From: Sulfurimicrobium sp964384915
GTDB taxonomy: Bacteria > Pseudomonadota > Gammaproteobacteria > Burkholderiales > Sulfuricellaceae
NCBI GenBank assembly: GCA_964384915.1
Contig: CAYLMA010000024.1
Location: 1-53,104, forward strand
Length of the DNA: 53,104 nucleotides
Reading direction: 5' to 3'
A program made the translations under genes and the position numbers. Numbering within the stretch: the first letter of the stretch is position 1; each line of letters begins with the position of its first letter. The notes under the pieces were generated by a model. It did no database searches. It was not told the DNA's origin and saw only the letters and a list, made by a program, of their open reading frames with translations. Below, in pieces: positions 17,432-24,754 of the stretch.

Positions 17432-18441
17432 TAGCTCTTTTCTTTTGGAAGATTCCTGACGCTGGACAGGGAGAGAATCTGCTTGAGCAAATCCAGCACG
17501 GAGATGACGGATTTTTCCATTTTGGAAAGCCGCTCATCCATGTTTTCCAGGCTGGCCGGCGTGTCTGACTTTTGTTCGGTGTTAGTGAGTTTGGCCGTGT
17601 TCCTGGCTTCGATTTCCGAGGCGGGAAGATTAAACTCCTGCTGGATATCGCCAATCACAACCTTCACCTCTGAGCTTCTGAAATCGTGAATTTCTTCAAG
17701 GTAACCCATCAGAAAGAGGCGGTCGCAAAGGGTATTGATTTTCCGGGGAATCCCTCCCGAATAATCGTAAATGGCGGAAAAGGCATCTTCGCTCACGGAA
17801 GGGTCGCCATGCCATCCAACAGTATGCAGCCTATGCTCGATATAGGAGCGGGTTTCCGTGGCATCCATGGGGCCGAGGTGGTAGGTGGCAATCACCCTTT
17901 GCCGCAATTGCTGCATGTCGTCACTAAGAAGCGTTCTCCTGAACTCGGGCTGGCCGAGCAGAAAGGTTTGCAACAAGGACTTGTCATCCGTTTGGAAATT
18001 GGACAGCATCCTTAACTCCTCCACCGTGCGGGGAGAAAGGTTCTGCGCTTCGTCCACCACCAGGAGCGCGCGTTTCCCTTGCCGGTCGCACGCTCGCAGG
18101 AACTGCTCAAGCCTGGTCAGCAGGGAGGCTTTAGTGGCGTCTTCATAAGGAAGTCCGAAAGCCGAGGCCACCATTCGCAAGGTATCGTCTGAATCCAGGT
18201 GGGTGTTGACGATTTGCGCTGCGATGATTTTTTCCGACTCCAGGTTGCGAAAGAGATTGCGCACCAGCGTGGTTTTGCCCGCGCCGACTTCGCCTGTGAT
18301 GACGATGAAGCCCTCTCCCTGTGACAAGCCGTATTCAAGATAGGCCATGGCACGTTTGTGACCTTTGCTTCCAAAGAAGAAATTCGGGTCAGGCTTCAGT
18401 TGGAAAGGTTTGGCTTTGAGGCCATAGTATTGTTCGTACAT
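17431..18441 (-). CDS. XrtA/PEP-CTERM system-associated ATPase (ExeA-like)
   Basis: A 336-residue AAA-type ATPase related to GspA/ExeA (TIGR03015-like). It opens MYEQYYGLKAKPFQLKPDPN; Walker A is GEVGAGKTT at residues 50-58 and Walker B is RALLVVDEAQNLS near 123. A sensor-like arginine region is present (QQLRQRVIATYHLGPM). The C-terminal about 70 residues are hydrophilic with a short hydrophobic stretch near the end. It sits between the outer-membrane beta-barrel gene and wecB with 13-base and overlapping junctions. In ExeA the ATPase helps assemble an envelope machine; an assembly role for the polysaccharide export complex is inferred. Confidence 0.92.
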   Translation of the reverse strand: MYEQYYGLKAKPFQLKPDPNFFFGSKGHKRAMAYLEYGLSQGEGFIVITGEVGAGKTTLVRNLFRNLESEKIIAAQIVNTHLDSDDTLRMVASAFGLPYEDATKASLLTRLEQFLRACDRQGKRALLVVDEAQNLSPRTVEELRMLSNFQTDDKSLLQTFLLGQPEFRRTLLSDDMQQLRQRVIATYHLGPMDATETRSYIEHRLHTVGWHGDPSVSEDAFSAIYDYSGGIPRKINTLCDRLFLMGYLEEIHDFRSSEVKVVIGDIQQEFNLPASEIEARNTAKLTNTEQKSDTPASLENMDERLSKMEKSVISVLDLLKQILSLSSVRNLPKEKS

Positions 18442-18454
18442 CTTTTGGCCTCCG

Positions 18455-20026
18455 CTAGAATCTCATGTTTAGGGAGGCCGTGATGGCATTCTCGCGATAA
18501 TCGCCGCTGCTTTGGTTGGAGTCCCGCTGGATATGTCGAAAATCAAGTGAACCAGTGAGCTTGGGCTGGAACGTCCTTGTCAGGCCGAACCTGATCATCG
18601 TGGTGTCATCCTGCCTGTCAGTCGAGGGTGAACTGCTTCTTGTATAGTTGATATTCATGTTGGTGCTGGTGCGCGGAGTGATTCTCCAATTCCACAAAGC
18701 GTTTCCGCCGACTTGTTTTATATAGTCGTTCAGCGCCAGATTGTTTGATCCAAGCAGAGTGCTGTCCATTTCCTGAGCTGTTTGCGCCTCGCGCGTCATA
18801 TTGAATAAGCTAAAAACGAGCGTGTTTTTTATGCCGTTTAACGCTACGGACGCCTGCAAACGTTTTTGCAGAAAGAATCGGTTGGTGAAATAGTTGATAG
18901 GGTCCGAAAGGGAGAGGGGTATTCCTGTGTCGCGGATGAATGCATCAACAATTTGCTGGCGCACGACAGGATCGGGAATGCTGGAAGTCCAAAGCTGGTT
19001 CAGGAAGTTCGATGTGTCGATCGTGACGGGAACCAGAAACTGGGATCGGGTTGAGGTGATGTCCTCGCTATAACCCAGACTCCAGGCGGTTTGACGCGTG
19101 CGATGATTGGCCGAGAGCGAGTATGTGGAGCCAAAAAACCTTTTCCCGGCACTGGCCACAATGCTCGTTCTTTCGGCAGGCGCCCAGGAAAATCCAGCGG
19201 ACCAGAATGAGCCCTCCGGCTTAACACTGATCGCGAGATAGTTGTTCTTTTCATATCCGCCGGTAGCAGTCAGGCTGAACCTGGGTGAAACCATGTAGCG
19301 AAGACTGCCCGAAGCGGTTTCCATGTCGAAGGTTCTGTTGCTGTAGTCGATTTTTTGCTTATTGTAATTCAAGCCCCAGCCCAGTGTTTTGAAGGCGGTT
19401 CCACTGTTCAAGTTGAACAGGATGCGGTCTGCCTGGCTGGCTGATAGCCCGCCTGTGCTCGTGTCGACTGAATCATGGGTGTAGCGCAATTCAGTTGAGG
19501 CCACACTGCCAAAGCGATGGCGCAGATAGGGGCTGATGCTATAGGTCCTGGTCTCGGTGAGGTTGTCCGTAATATTGATGTTGTCACCCGTTGACTGAGG
19601 ACCAAACGAGGAGATGTTCTGCTGGCTGACTGAGGCTTTGCCATCGAGAAACAGAAGGTCGTCAATCAGTTCCGCGTCTGCCCCGGCATTTAGAAAGTGC
19701 CTTAATGTGTTTCGGCTGCTTTCATCCGCGTAGATGAGGTTTTGCATCCCATAGCGGGCGTTGACCTTCAGGCGGGGGCCGGTTCCAGTCAGGGATATTC
19801 CGGGGTTGATCTGGGTAACGAAATCGCTCTTTTCATTCCCGGCTGATGCCAATCTGATATTGTCGGAATAAGTTTCTTTCAAATCCAGGCTGGGTGTGAT
19901 TTTCCAATCGGCAGCGTTGGCATGGGGAGGCAGCAGCAACATTGCCGCCGTGGCAGAGAGTGCGGCCGTTACAGAGATGCTGCGACGGTATTTGCTCTTG
20001 GTCATGTTAGCTGTAGTACTGGCCAT
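18455..20026 (-). CDS. Exosortase-associated outer-membrane beta-barrel protein (TIGR03016-like)
   Basis: A 523-residue exported protein with a signal peptide ending ANAADWKI. The rest is made of alternating short amphipathic strands (SLDLKETYSDNIRLASAG, LRYMVSPRFSLTATGGYEKN, TGSLDFRHIQRDSNQSS) and ends in Phe (ITASLNMRF), as expected for a large outer-membrane barrel. It fits the 'PEP-CTERM system-associated' barrel family and is a candidate export pore or surface anchor of the polysaccharide. I chose ATG 20026 because GGTGGAG lies 6 bases upstream; GTG 20038 or ATG 20005 are alternatives. It overlaps the tyrosine kinase gene by 20 bases. Confidence 0.88.
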   Translation of the reverse strand: MASTTANMTKSKYRRSISVTAALSATAAMLLLPPHANAADWKITPSLDLKETYSDNIRLASAGNEKSDFVTQINPGISLTGTGPRLKVNARYGMQNLIYADESSRNTLRHFLNAGADAELIDDLLFLDGKASVSQQNISSFGPQSTGDNINITDNLTETRTYSISPYLRHRFGSVASTELRYTHDSVDTSTGGLSASQADRILFNLNSGTAFKTLGWGLNYNKQKIDYSNRTFDMETASGSLRYMVSPRFSLTATGGYEKNNYLAISVKPEGSFWSAGFSWAPAERTSIVASAGKRFFGSTYSLSANHRTRQTAWSLGYSEDITSTRSQFLVPVTIDTSNFLNQLWTSSIPDPVVRQQIVDAFIRDTGIPLSLSDPINYFTNRFFLQKRLQASVALNGIKNTLVFSLFNMTREAQTAQEMDSTLLGSNNLALNDYIKQVGGNALWNWRITPRTSTNMNINYTRSSSPSTDRQDDTTMIRFGLTRTFQPKLTGSLDFRHIQRDSNQSSGDYRENAITASLNMRF

Positions 20027-20957
20027 AATATTCTCCACCCGGGAAAGTACTGGCTTTGTTGTATATCAAGTTGACGATATCGCAGGATTCGATCTGCCGA
20101 AGGGCTTCCTTGACTGCATTTTGTGGCGTTTTTTCAGCCGCCACCACCAGAACAATCTGCCCCATCTGGCTTGCCAGAACGTGCGCCTCACTGGTCAGCA
20201 GTAATGGCGGCGAGTCGAAAATGACAATGCGGTCGCTGTAACGGTGAGCGATTTCCTTCAACAAGTCGCTCATGCTCTGGCTTGCCAGCAACTCGGTTGC
20301 ATGTTTGCTCTTTCTCCCGGACGTAAGAATCGAGAGTTTTTCGACGTTGGTTTTGATCAAGACGTCAGCCAGTTCAAGTTTGCCGTCCAGAAGGACGTCC
20401 AGAAGGCCTCTTTCTGCACTCAAGCCAAGGTAAGAGGGAATTGAAGGCCTGGCCACGTCGGCATCTATCAGCAATACGGTGTGATCCATCTCCATCGCGA
20501 TGCTCATTGCCAGGTTGATGGCACAGAAACTTTTTCCTTCACCAGCTAGAGCGCTGGTGATCATGATCAGATTGCCATTGCTGACTGCCCCGGTATCATG
20601 GTTGAAGGCGTTATTGATCAACGGCCGCTTGATCAGGCGAAATTCCTCGGCAATTTGTGTTTTCTCCGCCTCCGGCGTGATGATGCCCATCTGCCGCAAT
20701 TTGGCGAGGTTGATCGTGCCATTTCTTGACACGGGGACGACGCCAGACGCAGAGGTTTGATCGAACCCATTCTCGCGCGTGTTCTTTGCGTTAAGGGATT
20801 CCTGGCTGAAATCTGTCGCGGTCTTTTCTGCGCTAGGCTTTGCAGAGGCCTCGCCTTCTTCCTCGATCTTATTTATTGCTTTCTCAATGATGCTTAAGCT
20901 CGCGGAGGCCTTTACTTCCTTCCCGATTTTTTCTGCTGCTTTTTCAATGATGCTCAC
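20007..20957 (-). CDS. XrtA-associated tyrosine autokinase (CpsD/Wzc-C type)
   Basis: A 316-residue BY-kinase. Walker A is SALAGEGKS at residues 135-143, Walker A' is VLLIDADVARPS, Walker B is RIVIFDSPPLLL, and the C-terminal Tyr cluster is GGEYYGQYYS. It partners the chain-length protein encoded upstream; cycles of autophosphorylation control polymer length and export in this family. The N-terminus carries a tandem motif, SIIEKAAEKI (2-11) and SIIEKAINKI (22-31), where relatives usually show one. Translation starts at GTG with GGGAGG just upstream. Confidence 0.92.
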   Translation of the reverse strand: MSIIEKAAEKIGKEVKASASLSIIEKAINKIEEEGEASAKPSAEKTATDFSQESLNAKNTRENGFDQTSASGVVPVSRNGTINLAKLRQMGIITPEAEKTQIAEEFRLIKRPLINNAFNHDTGAVSNGNLIMITSALAGEGKSFCAINLAMSIAMEMDHTVLLIDADVARPSIPSYLGLSAERGLLDVLLDGKLELADVLIKTNVEKLSILTSGRKSKHATELLASQSMSDLLKEIAHRYSDRIVIFDSPPLLLTSEAHVLASQMGQIVLVVAAEKTPQNAVKEALRQIESCDIVNLIYNKASTFPGGEYYGQYYS

Positions 20958-21083
20958 GCTGCCTCCCGGTAGTATCCATATCCTTGGTGGTTAGCTTGCC
21001 ATTCCGGATCGGGTATTGCTGAGAATTTCCGGCCCCGTGGTTTTTCCAGTGACCAAAATATTTGAAATCAAAGTGGCGAGGTG

Positions 21084-22598
21084 TCATAGAGCCATCTTTA
21101 CCATCAATGCGCTATACAAGCCCAACAAAGAAAGTAATGAGAGGCCGAAGGCATAGAGGCGCCGTTTGCGCTTGAGCTTTTCTTGCGCGGTCCAGATCAT
21201 GGCTACCGTGCCCAGTATCGGCCTCCCGGCCACCTCACGAAGACTGCTTTGGGTATGAAAGGTGGGGCGGATCTGGCTCATCAGGAATGCGACGCCGACC
21301 CCTGCCAGCAAGGCGCCCAAAAATACCAGCGAGAACAGTCTTAGTCTGTCAGGTCCCGCGGGTATTGCCGGAACCGTTGGAGGATCGATGATCTTGAATG
21401 AAATCAACTCCGTGGTGGAACTCATTTCGCCGGACATTTTTGCGCTTTCGCGCCGCTGGATGAGGCTTTCATAATTGGACTTGTTGACTTGATAATCGCG
21501 ATTGAGGCGGGTGAGGTCTGCTTCCACTTCGGGCACTGCATTGCTCAGCGACTTCAGGTGGGCGTAGCGGGAAGTGTATTCCGCTACGCGGGCTCTCATG
21601 GAGGCTACTCTTGATTCGGCTTCCATTTGTGCGATTTTTTGCTGCTGAAGCATGGGGCTGTAATTCTTTCCTGGGTCGCCGCTGTTTTTATGCAGCTTGG
21701 CTTCTTGCTTCTTGCGCTCCTCGAGTTGCGCAATCAGGCGTTTCGTGGAAAGAATGTCCGGATGCTGTTCGGTAAAATTTAGGCGAAGGGCATCAAGATT
21801 TTTGTTCAGGGACTGGATGCGGGCATCAATTTCCGGATTGACTGGCGATTGCTCCACAACTTGCATGGGCTCTTCCTCAAATATTTGATTCTTGATGGCG
21901 TCGCGTGCCTGTTCGGCTTCCCGCAACTCCAGCTTGGCCTGGTTGAGGCTTTCCGCGGCTCCAGTCAGCTTCGCCAGATAATCACTGCCTTGGCCGGGCA
22001 TCAGCCCTACGTTCTTTTGTTTGAAATTCATGAGGGCGGTTTCCGCAGTTGCCAGCTTCTCTTCGTAAGCTTTGATCTGCTCCTCGATAAAGCGCAGTGC
22101 CGAGGCGGATTCCTGCTTGTTGCTCCCGAGGCTGCCTTCGACAAAAATGGTCAATAATGACTGAACAACGTCCTTGGCCAGTTTGGGATTGTCGTTGCTG
22201 TAGGAAATCGTAAAGAGGTTATCCCGCCCGGCTGACCCAATCTTGATCTGGGACATCAACTCCTTAACATATTCATCGTGGTCCTTCACTGTTTTGGCCT
22301 TGATGTCCAGATCCACCATGCGCATGACTCTTTCCACGTTCGGGCGGCTGATTAGCGTGCGGCTCATGATAGTGACTTGCTGTTCCAGGTTGGGGGGCGC
22401 CGTCATGCCGGACATCAATGGTTTCAAAACGCTCTGGGTATCCACGTAGATCCGTGCGGAAGCCTGAAAATCATCAGGAAGCTTGTAGACAATAATCCAT
22501 CCAGTGATGGCAACGGCCCAAGCCGCAACTACCGCATACCAGCGATATTTCCATACCCCCTTTACATAGGTAAGCAACTGGGTTATCAGTTCCTCCAT
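21084..22598 (-). CDS. Chain-length determinant (Wzz/GumC type), PEP-CTERM locus
   Basis: A 504-residue polysaccharide co-polymerase. It has an N-terminal membrane helix (YAVVAAWAVAITGWIIVYKL, about 21-40), a Wzz domain (DDFQASARIYVDTQSVLKPL), and long periplasmic coiled-coil regions (about 165-400). A Pro-rich segment before the C-terminal helix (IIDPPTVPAIPAGPDRLRLF) leads into LVFLGALLAGVGVAFLM, and a last hydrophobic stretch LSLLGLYSALMVK ends the protein. It works with the tyrosine autokinase encoded 126 bases downstream. The family sets polymer length and links the inner-membrane machinery to the export protein. Confidence 0.92.
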   Translation of the reverse strand: MEELITQLLTYVKGVWKYRWYAVVAAWAVAITGWIIVYKLPDDFQASARIYVDTQSVLKPLMSGMTAPPNLEQQVTIMSRTLISRPNVERVMRMVDLDIKAKTVKDHDEYVKELMSQIKIGSAGRDNLFTISYSNDNPKLAKDVVQSLLTIFVEGSLGSNKQESASALRFIEEQIKAYEEKLATAETALMNFKQKNVGLMPGQGSDYLAKLTGAAESLNQAKLELREAEQARDAIKNQIFEEEPMQVVEQSPVNPEIDARIQSLNKNLDALRLNFTEQHPDILSTKRLIAQLEERKKQEAKLHKNSGDPGKNYSPMLQQQKIAQMEAESRVASMRARVAEYTSRYAHLKSLSNAVPEVEADLTRLNRDYQVNKSNYESLIQRRESAKMSGEMSSTTELISFKIIDPPTVPAIPAGPDRLRLFSLVFLGALLAGVGVAFLMSQIRPTFHTQSSLREVAGRPILGTVAMIWTAQEKLKRKRRLYAFGLSLLSLLGLYSALMVKMAL

Positions 22599-22685
22599 TT
22601 TGTCAAAAGCCCCCTAGAAAAATTGCCATTGGCATTCGTTTGCGGCAAAACCCTTGCCGCTGCCTGTATTTTGTGCTTTGTCTCT

Positions 22686-22702
22686 GGATCTTGCGAAGAT
22701 CC
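22686..22702. other. Hairpin in the gap between export-protein and chain-length genes
   Basis: The 203-base gap 22599-22801 contains a perfect 7-bp inverted repeat GGATCTT/AAGATCC with a 3-base loop. Shortly after it (near 22728-22744) is a smaller one, TGACAT/ATGTCA. There is no T tract, so it is not a convincing terminator; a processing site, attenuator or operator is possible. I see no gene in the gap. Confidence 0.35.
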
Positions 22703-22801
22703 GCCAAAATGCCATATGACATATTGAATGTCACGTACCCGCCTTGGCACTGTCCCGAGAGGGAGATCAGGCCAAATTGGGGAATAAATCAGCGATTTAA
22801 A

Positions 22802-23440
22802 TCAGAAAAAGCTTTCGGGTACGACAAGAATATCGCCAGGCCGCATGGGTACGTTGGCTGATATGTCGCCATCCTTGATCAGGTCGTTCAAGCGGACGCC
22901 AAGCTGTTGCTGCTTCCCGCCAACGTTGCGAATAATGCTCGCCTTGTTGCCGGCGGCAAAATCCGTGATGCCACCCACTGTGATCAAAACGTCCATCAGC
23001 GTCATTTCATCACGATAGGGGAGAGCTTGAGGTTTGGCGGCTTGGCCAATGACGCGGATTTGCTCACTGTATGGTCCAACAAAGCCTGTCACAATGACAG
23101 TGACAATCGGCTCCTGAATGTACTTGGCCAGTGCCTTCTCGATGTCTCGCGCCAGCTGACTCGAGGTTTTGCCGCTGGCCGGCAGATCCTCCACCAGCGG
23201 GGTCGTGATTTTGCCATCCGGACGGACAGGAACCGACATGGAAACTTCCGGATTGCGCCAGACAATGATATTCACGTTATCGCCGGGCCCGATCAGGTAG
23301 TTATGCGTGGGAGGTTGTGCGTCTGCGTTGGAAAGGGGCGGGTGAGAGGTGCCGGCGCAACCGCCAAGGGTAAGAATGATAAGTGTTAAAGCAAAGCCAG
23401 CCAGCCAGCTCGCGGTATTGGTGTATTGCGGTGTGTTCAC
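22802..23440 (-). CDS. Polysaccharide export lipoprotein (Wza-like), exosortase locus
   Basis: A 212-residue lipoprotein. The signal peptide ends in the lipobox LGGC with acylated Cys28. The mature part begins with the export domain YLIGPGDNVNIIVWRNPEVS, then VPVRPDGKITTPLVEDLPAS, and a SLBB-like domain (IRVIGQAAKPQALPYRDEMT, MRPGDILVVPESFF). It matches the short export proteins of exosortase loci, which form the outer-membrane exit of the polysaccharide. Translation starts at GTG, with AGAGGT 7 bases upstream. It is the first gene of the long minus-strand operon. Confidence 0.92.
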   Translation of the reverse strand: MNTPQYTNTASWLAGFALTLIILTLGGCAGTSHPPLSNADAQPPTHNYLIGPGDNVNIIVWRNPEVSMSVPVRPDGKITTPLVEDLPASGKTSSQLARDIEKALAKYIQEPIVTVIVTGFVGPYSEQIRVIGQAAKPQALPYRDEMTLMDVLITVGGITDFAAGNKASIIRNVGGKQQQLGVRLNDLIKDGDISANVPMRPGDILVVPESFF

Positions 23441-23511
23441 TTGGATTACCTCTTGCGTAGTTGGAAGGGAGCGCCGGCAAACGGGTTACGCCGGATCATT
23501 ATCGTAATTTC

Positions 23512-23542
23512 ATTATAAAAACATGATATCAAAATTAGTCAA
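23512..23542 (-). promoter_or_regulatory. Candidate sigma-70 promoter of the polysaccharide operon
   Basis: On the minus strand TTGACT (23537-23542) is followed, after 19 bases, by TATAAT (23512-23517). Both hexamers are close to consensus; the spacer is 2 bases longer than optimal. The site lies 72 bases upstream of the export-protein GTG in an AT-rich patch. Transcription start and regulation are not shown by the sequence. Confidence 0.5.
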
Positions 23543-23793
23543 TTTGTTGGCATAAATTCAACTTATGTATTGCTGCTGTCCGGCCAAATAAAATCAAGAC
23601 AGCCCTTCTGCATTGACGCAGGCTTTAGATGGCTTGGCGGCAGGGCGCCCAAGCATGTGCCTCTGCGATTGTTTTTGCAAAGTGGTTGGCTCGGTGCGCC
23701 AATTGCGGCAAAGAACCCCTCTATGGGCTTGTTTGAGCGCTTGAAAATGTATTATTTTTATTACAATTGCGCATCAAATTTAATTTGCCCGCC

Positions 23794-23799
23794 TATAAT
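23794..23799 (+). promoter_or_regulatory. Candidate -10 element of the GAF gene
   Basis: A perfect TATAAT lies 34 bases before the GAF gene's ATG. The best -35 candidate (TTGCGC at 23767) is spaced too far away (21 bases), so the promoter may depend on an activator or be weak. Confidence 0.35.
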
Positions 23800-23832
23800 G
23801 AATTTATAGGTTCATCCAGGGTGAGGGTGATT

Positions 23833-24654
23833 ATGGGCGATATGGAAAATCCATTGATCAAGCTGCAAGACTTGGCATGTTTTCTGGAACAAGGTAGCTT
23901 TGATGACAATATGCGGCAGCTTGCTGCAATGGCTGCAAAAATCCTCAATGCCGAGAACTGTTCGCTCATGCTGCTCAATGATGGCGAGATGGATGACTTG
24001 CGCATGCGCGTTTGTGGCAGCTATGGCCCTTTGCCGGCAGCAGCCTACAAGGAATCCGCAGGCAAGGGGGAAGGCATTGCAGGACGGGTCGTTGCTACTG
24101 GCAAAGCGCTGTTGATCGACGATATCCACCACTCTGAATTTGCCCAATGGGCGCGGCGTGCCAACGATCCGCGCAAAAGCCTTATTTCATCGCCGATCAC
24201 CATTAATGGCCGCATCATCGGGGTAGTCAATGTAAGCGGGCATCAGCAGGGGCGCGCCTTCAATATGGACGACCTGAGCCTGCTCGACGTGATCGCACTG
24301 TTTATTGGCAAAGCCATTCAGGTAGTGCAACTGCAGAACATCCTGAATTCACGCTTCGCCCAATTGGCGCTGGTGCAATCCGCGGAAAAAGACTTGGGGG
24401 GTGCGTTGGCTGCCGCGGTACAGAATCCTGACCAGGTGGCCAAGATCCTGGCGAAATCATTTTACAAAGAAATGACCCGGGCTGGTTTCGGTTCCAGCCA
24501 GATCATCAACGCCGCCTCGGAAATTATTGCGCAACTGAGTGGCAGCCTGAATCGCCACAGCAAAAGAATGGAGCGCGAAACCACAGAGGCGCCTAGGGAA
24601 ATAACCTCTCATCGCGGAACTGCAAAAAGAAAAACCAGCAAGAGTTCAAGTTAA
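23833..24654 (+). CDS. GAF-domain protein
   Basis: A 273-residue cytoplasmic protein. Residues about 10-165 form a GAF domain: LQDLACFLEQGSFDDNMRQL, LNAENCSLMLLNDGEMDDL, GKGEGIAGRVVATGKALLID, SLISSPITINGRIIGVVNVS. The C-terminal 100 residues are helical (LQNILNSRFAQLALVQSAEK, ILAKSFYKEMTRAGFGSSQI) and end in a basic, Ser/Thr-rich tail. No output domain is recognisable, so it may act by protein contact. I start it at ATG 23833 because GAGGGTGATT precedes it; the frame is open from 23767. Being divergent from the polysaccharide operon and next to c-di-GMP and kinase genes, it may take part in their control (inference). Confidence 0.75.
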   Translation: MGDMENPLIKLQDLACFLEQGSFDDNMRQLAAMAAKILNAENCSLMLLNDGEMDDLRMRVCGSYGPLPAAAYKESAGKGEGIAGRVVATGKALLIDDIHHSEFAQWARRANDPRKSLISSPITINGRIIGVVNVSGHQQGRAFNMDDLSLLDVIALFIGKAIQVVQLQNILNSRFAQLALVQSAEKDLGGALAAAVQNPDQVAKILAKSFYKEMTRAGFGSSQIINAASEIIAQLSGSLNRHSKRMERETTEAPREITSHRGTAKRKTSKSSS

Positions 24655-24754
24655 AGGGTTCGTTTTTTTATTCAGTCCGTACGAGACGGATAGCCATCTC
24701 ATGGCACATATAAACCAGCTTTGACGACTGGCCCGCAGGGAAGCGCGGATGACC

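Larger units (their letters stand above)
23441..23832. other. Divergent intergenic region between polysaccharide operon and GAF gene
   Basis: This 392-base gap separates the leftward polysaccharide operon from the rightward GAF gene. It contains a candidate promoter for each side (given separately). The middle, about 23560-23760, is moderately GC-rich and I find no gene, strong hairpin or clear operator in it. I looked for a GG-N10-GC sigma-54 site reading toward the operon and saw none that was convincing. Confidence 0.5.

Noticed and set aside
23441..23766. Sigma-54 promoter for the polysaccharide operon
   Set aside because: No GG-N10-GC element with a good match reads toward the operon; the sigma-70-like site is better supported.
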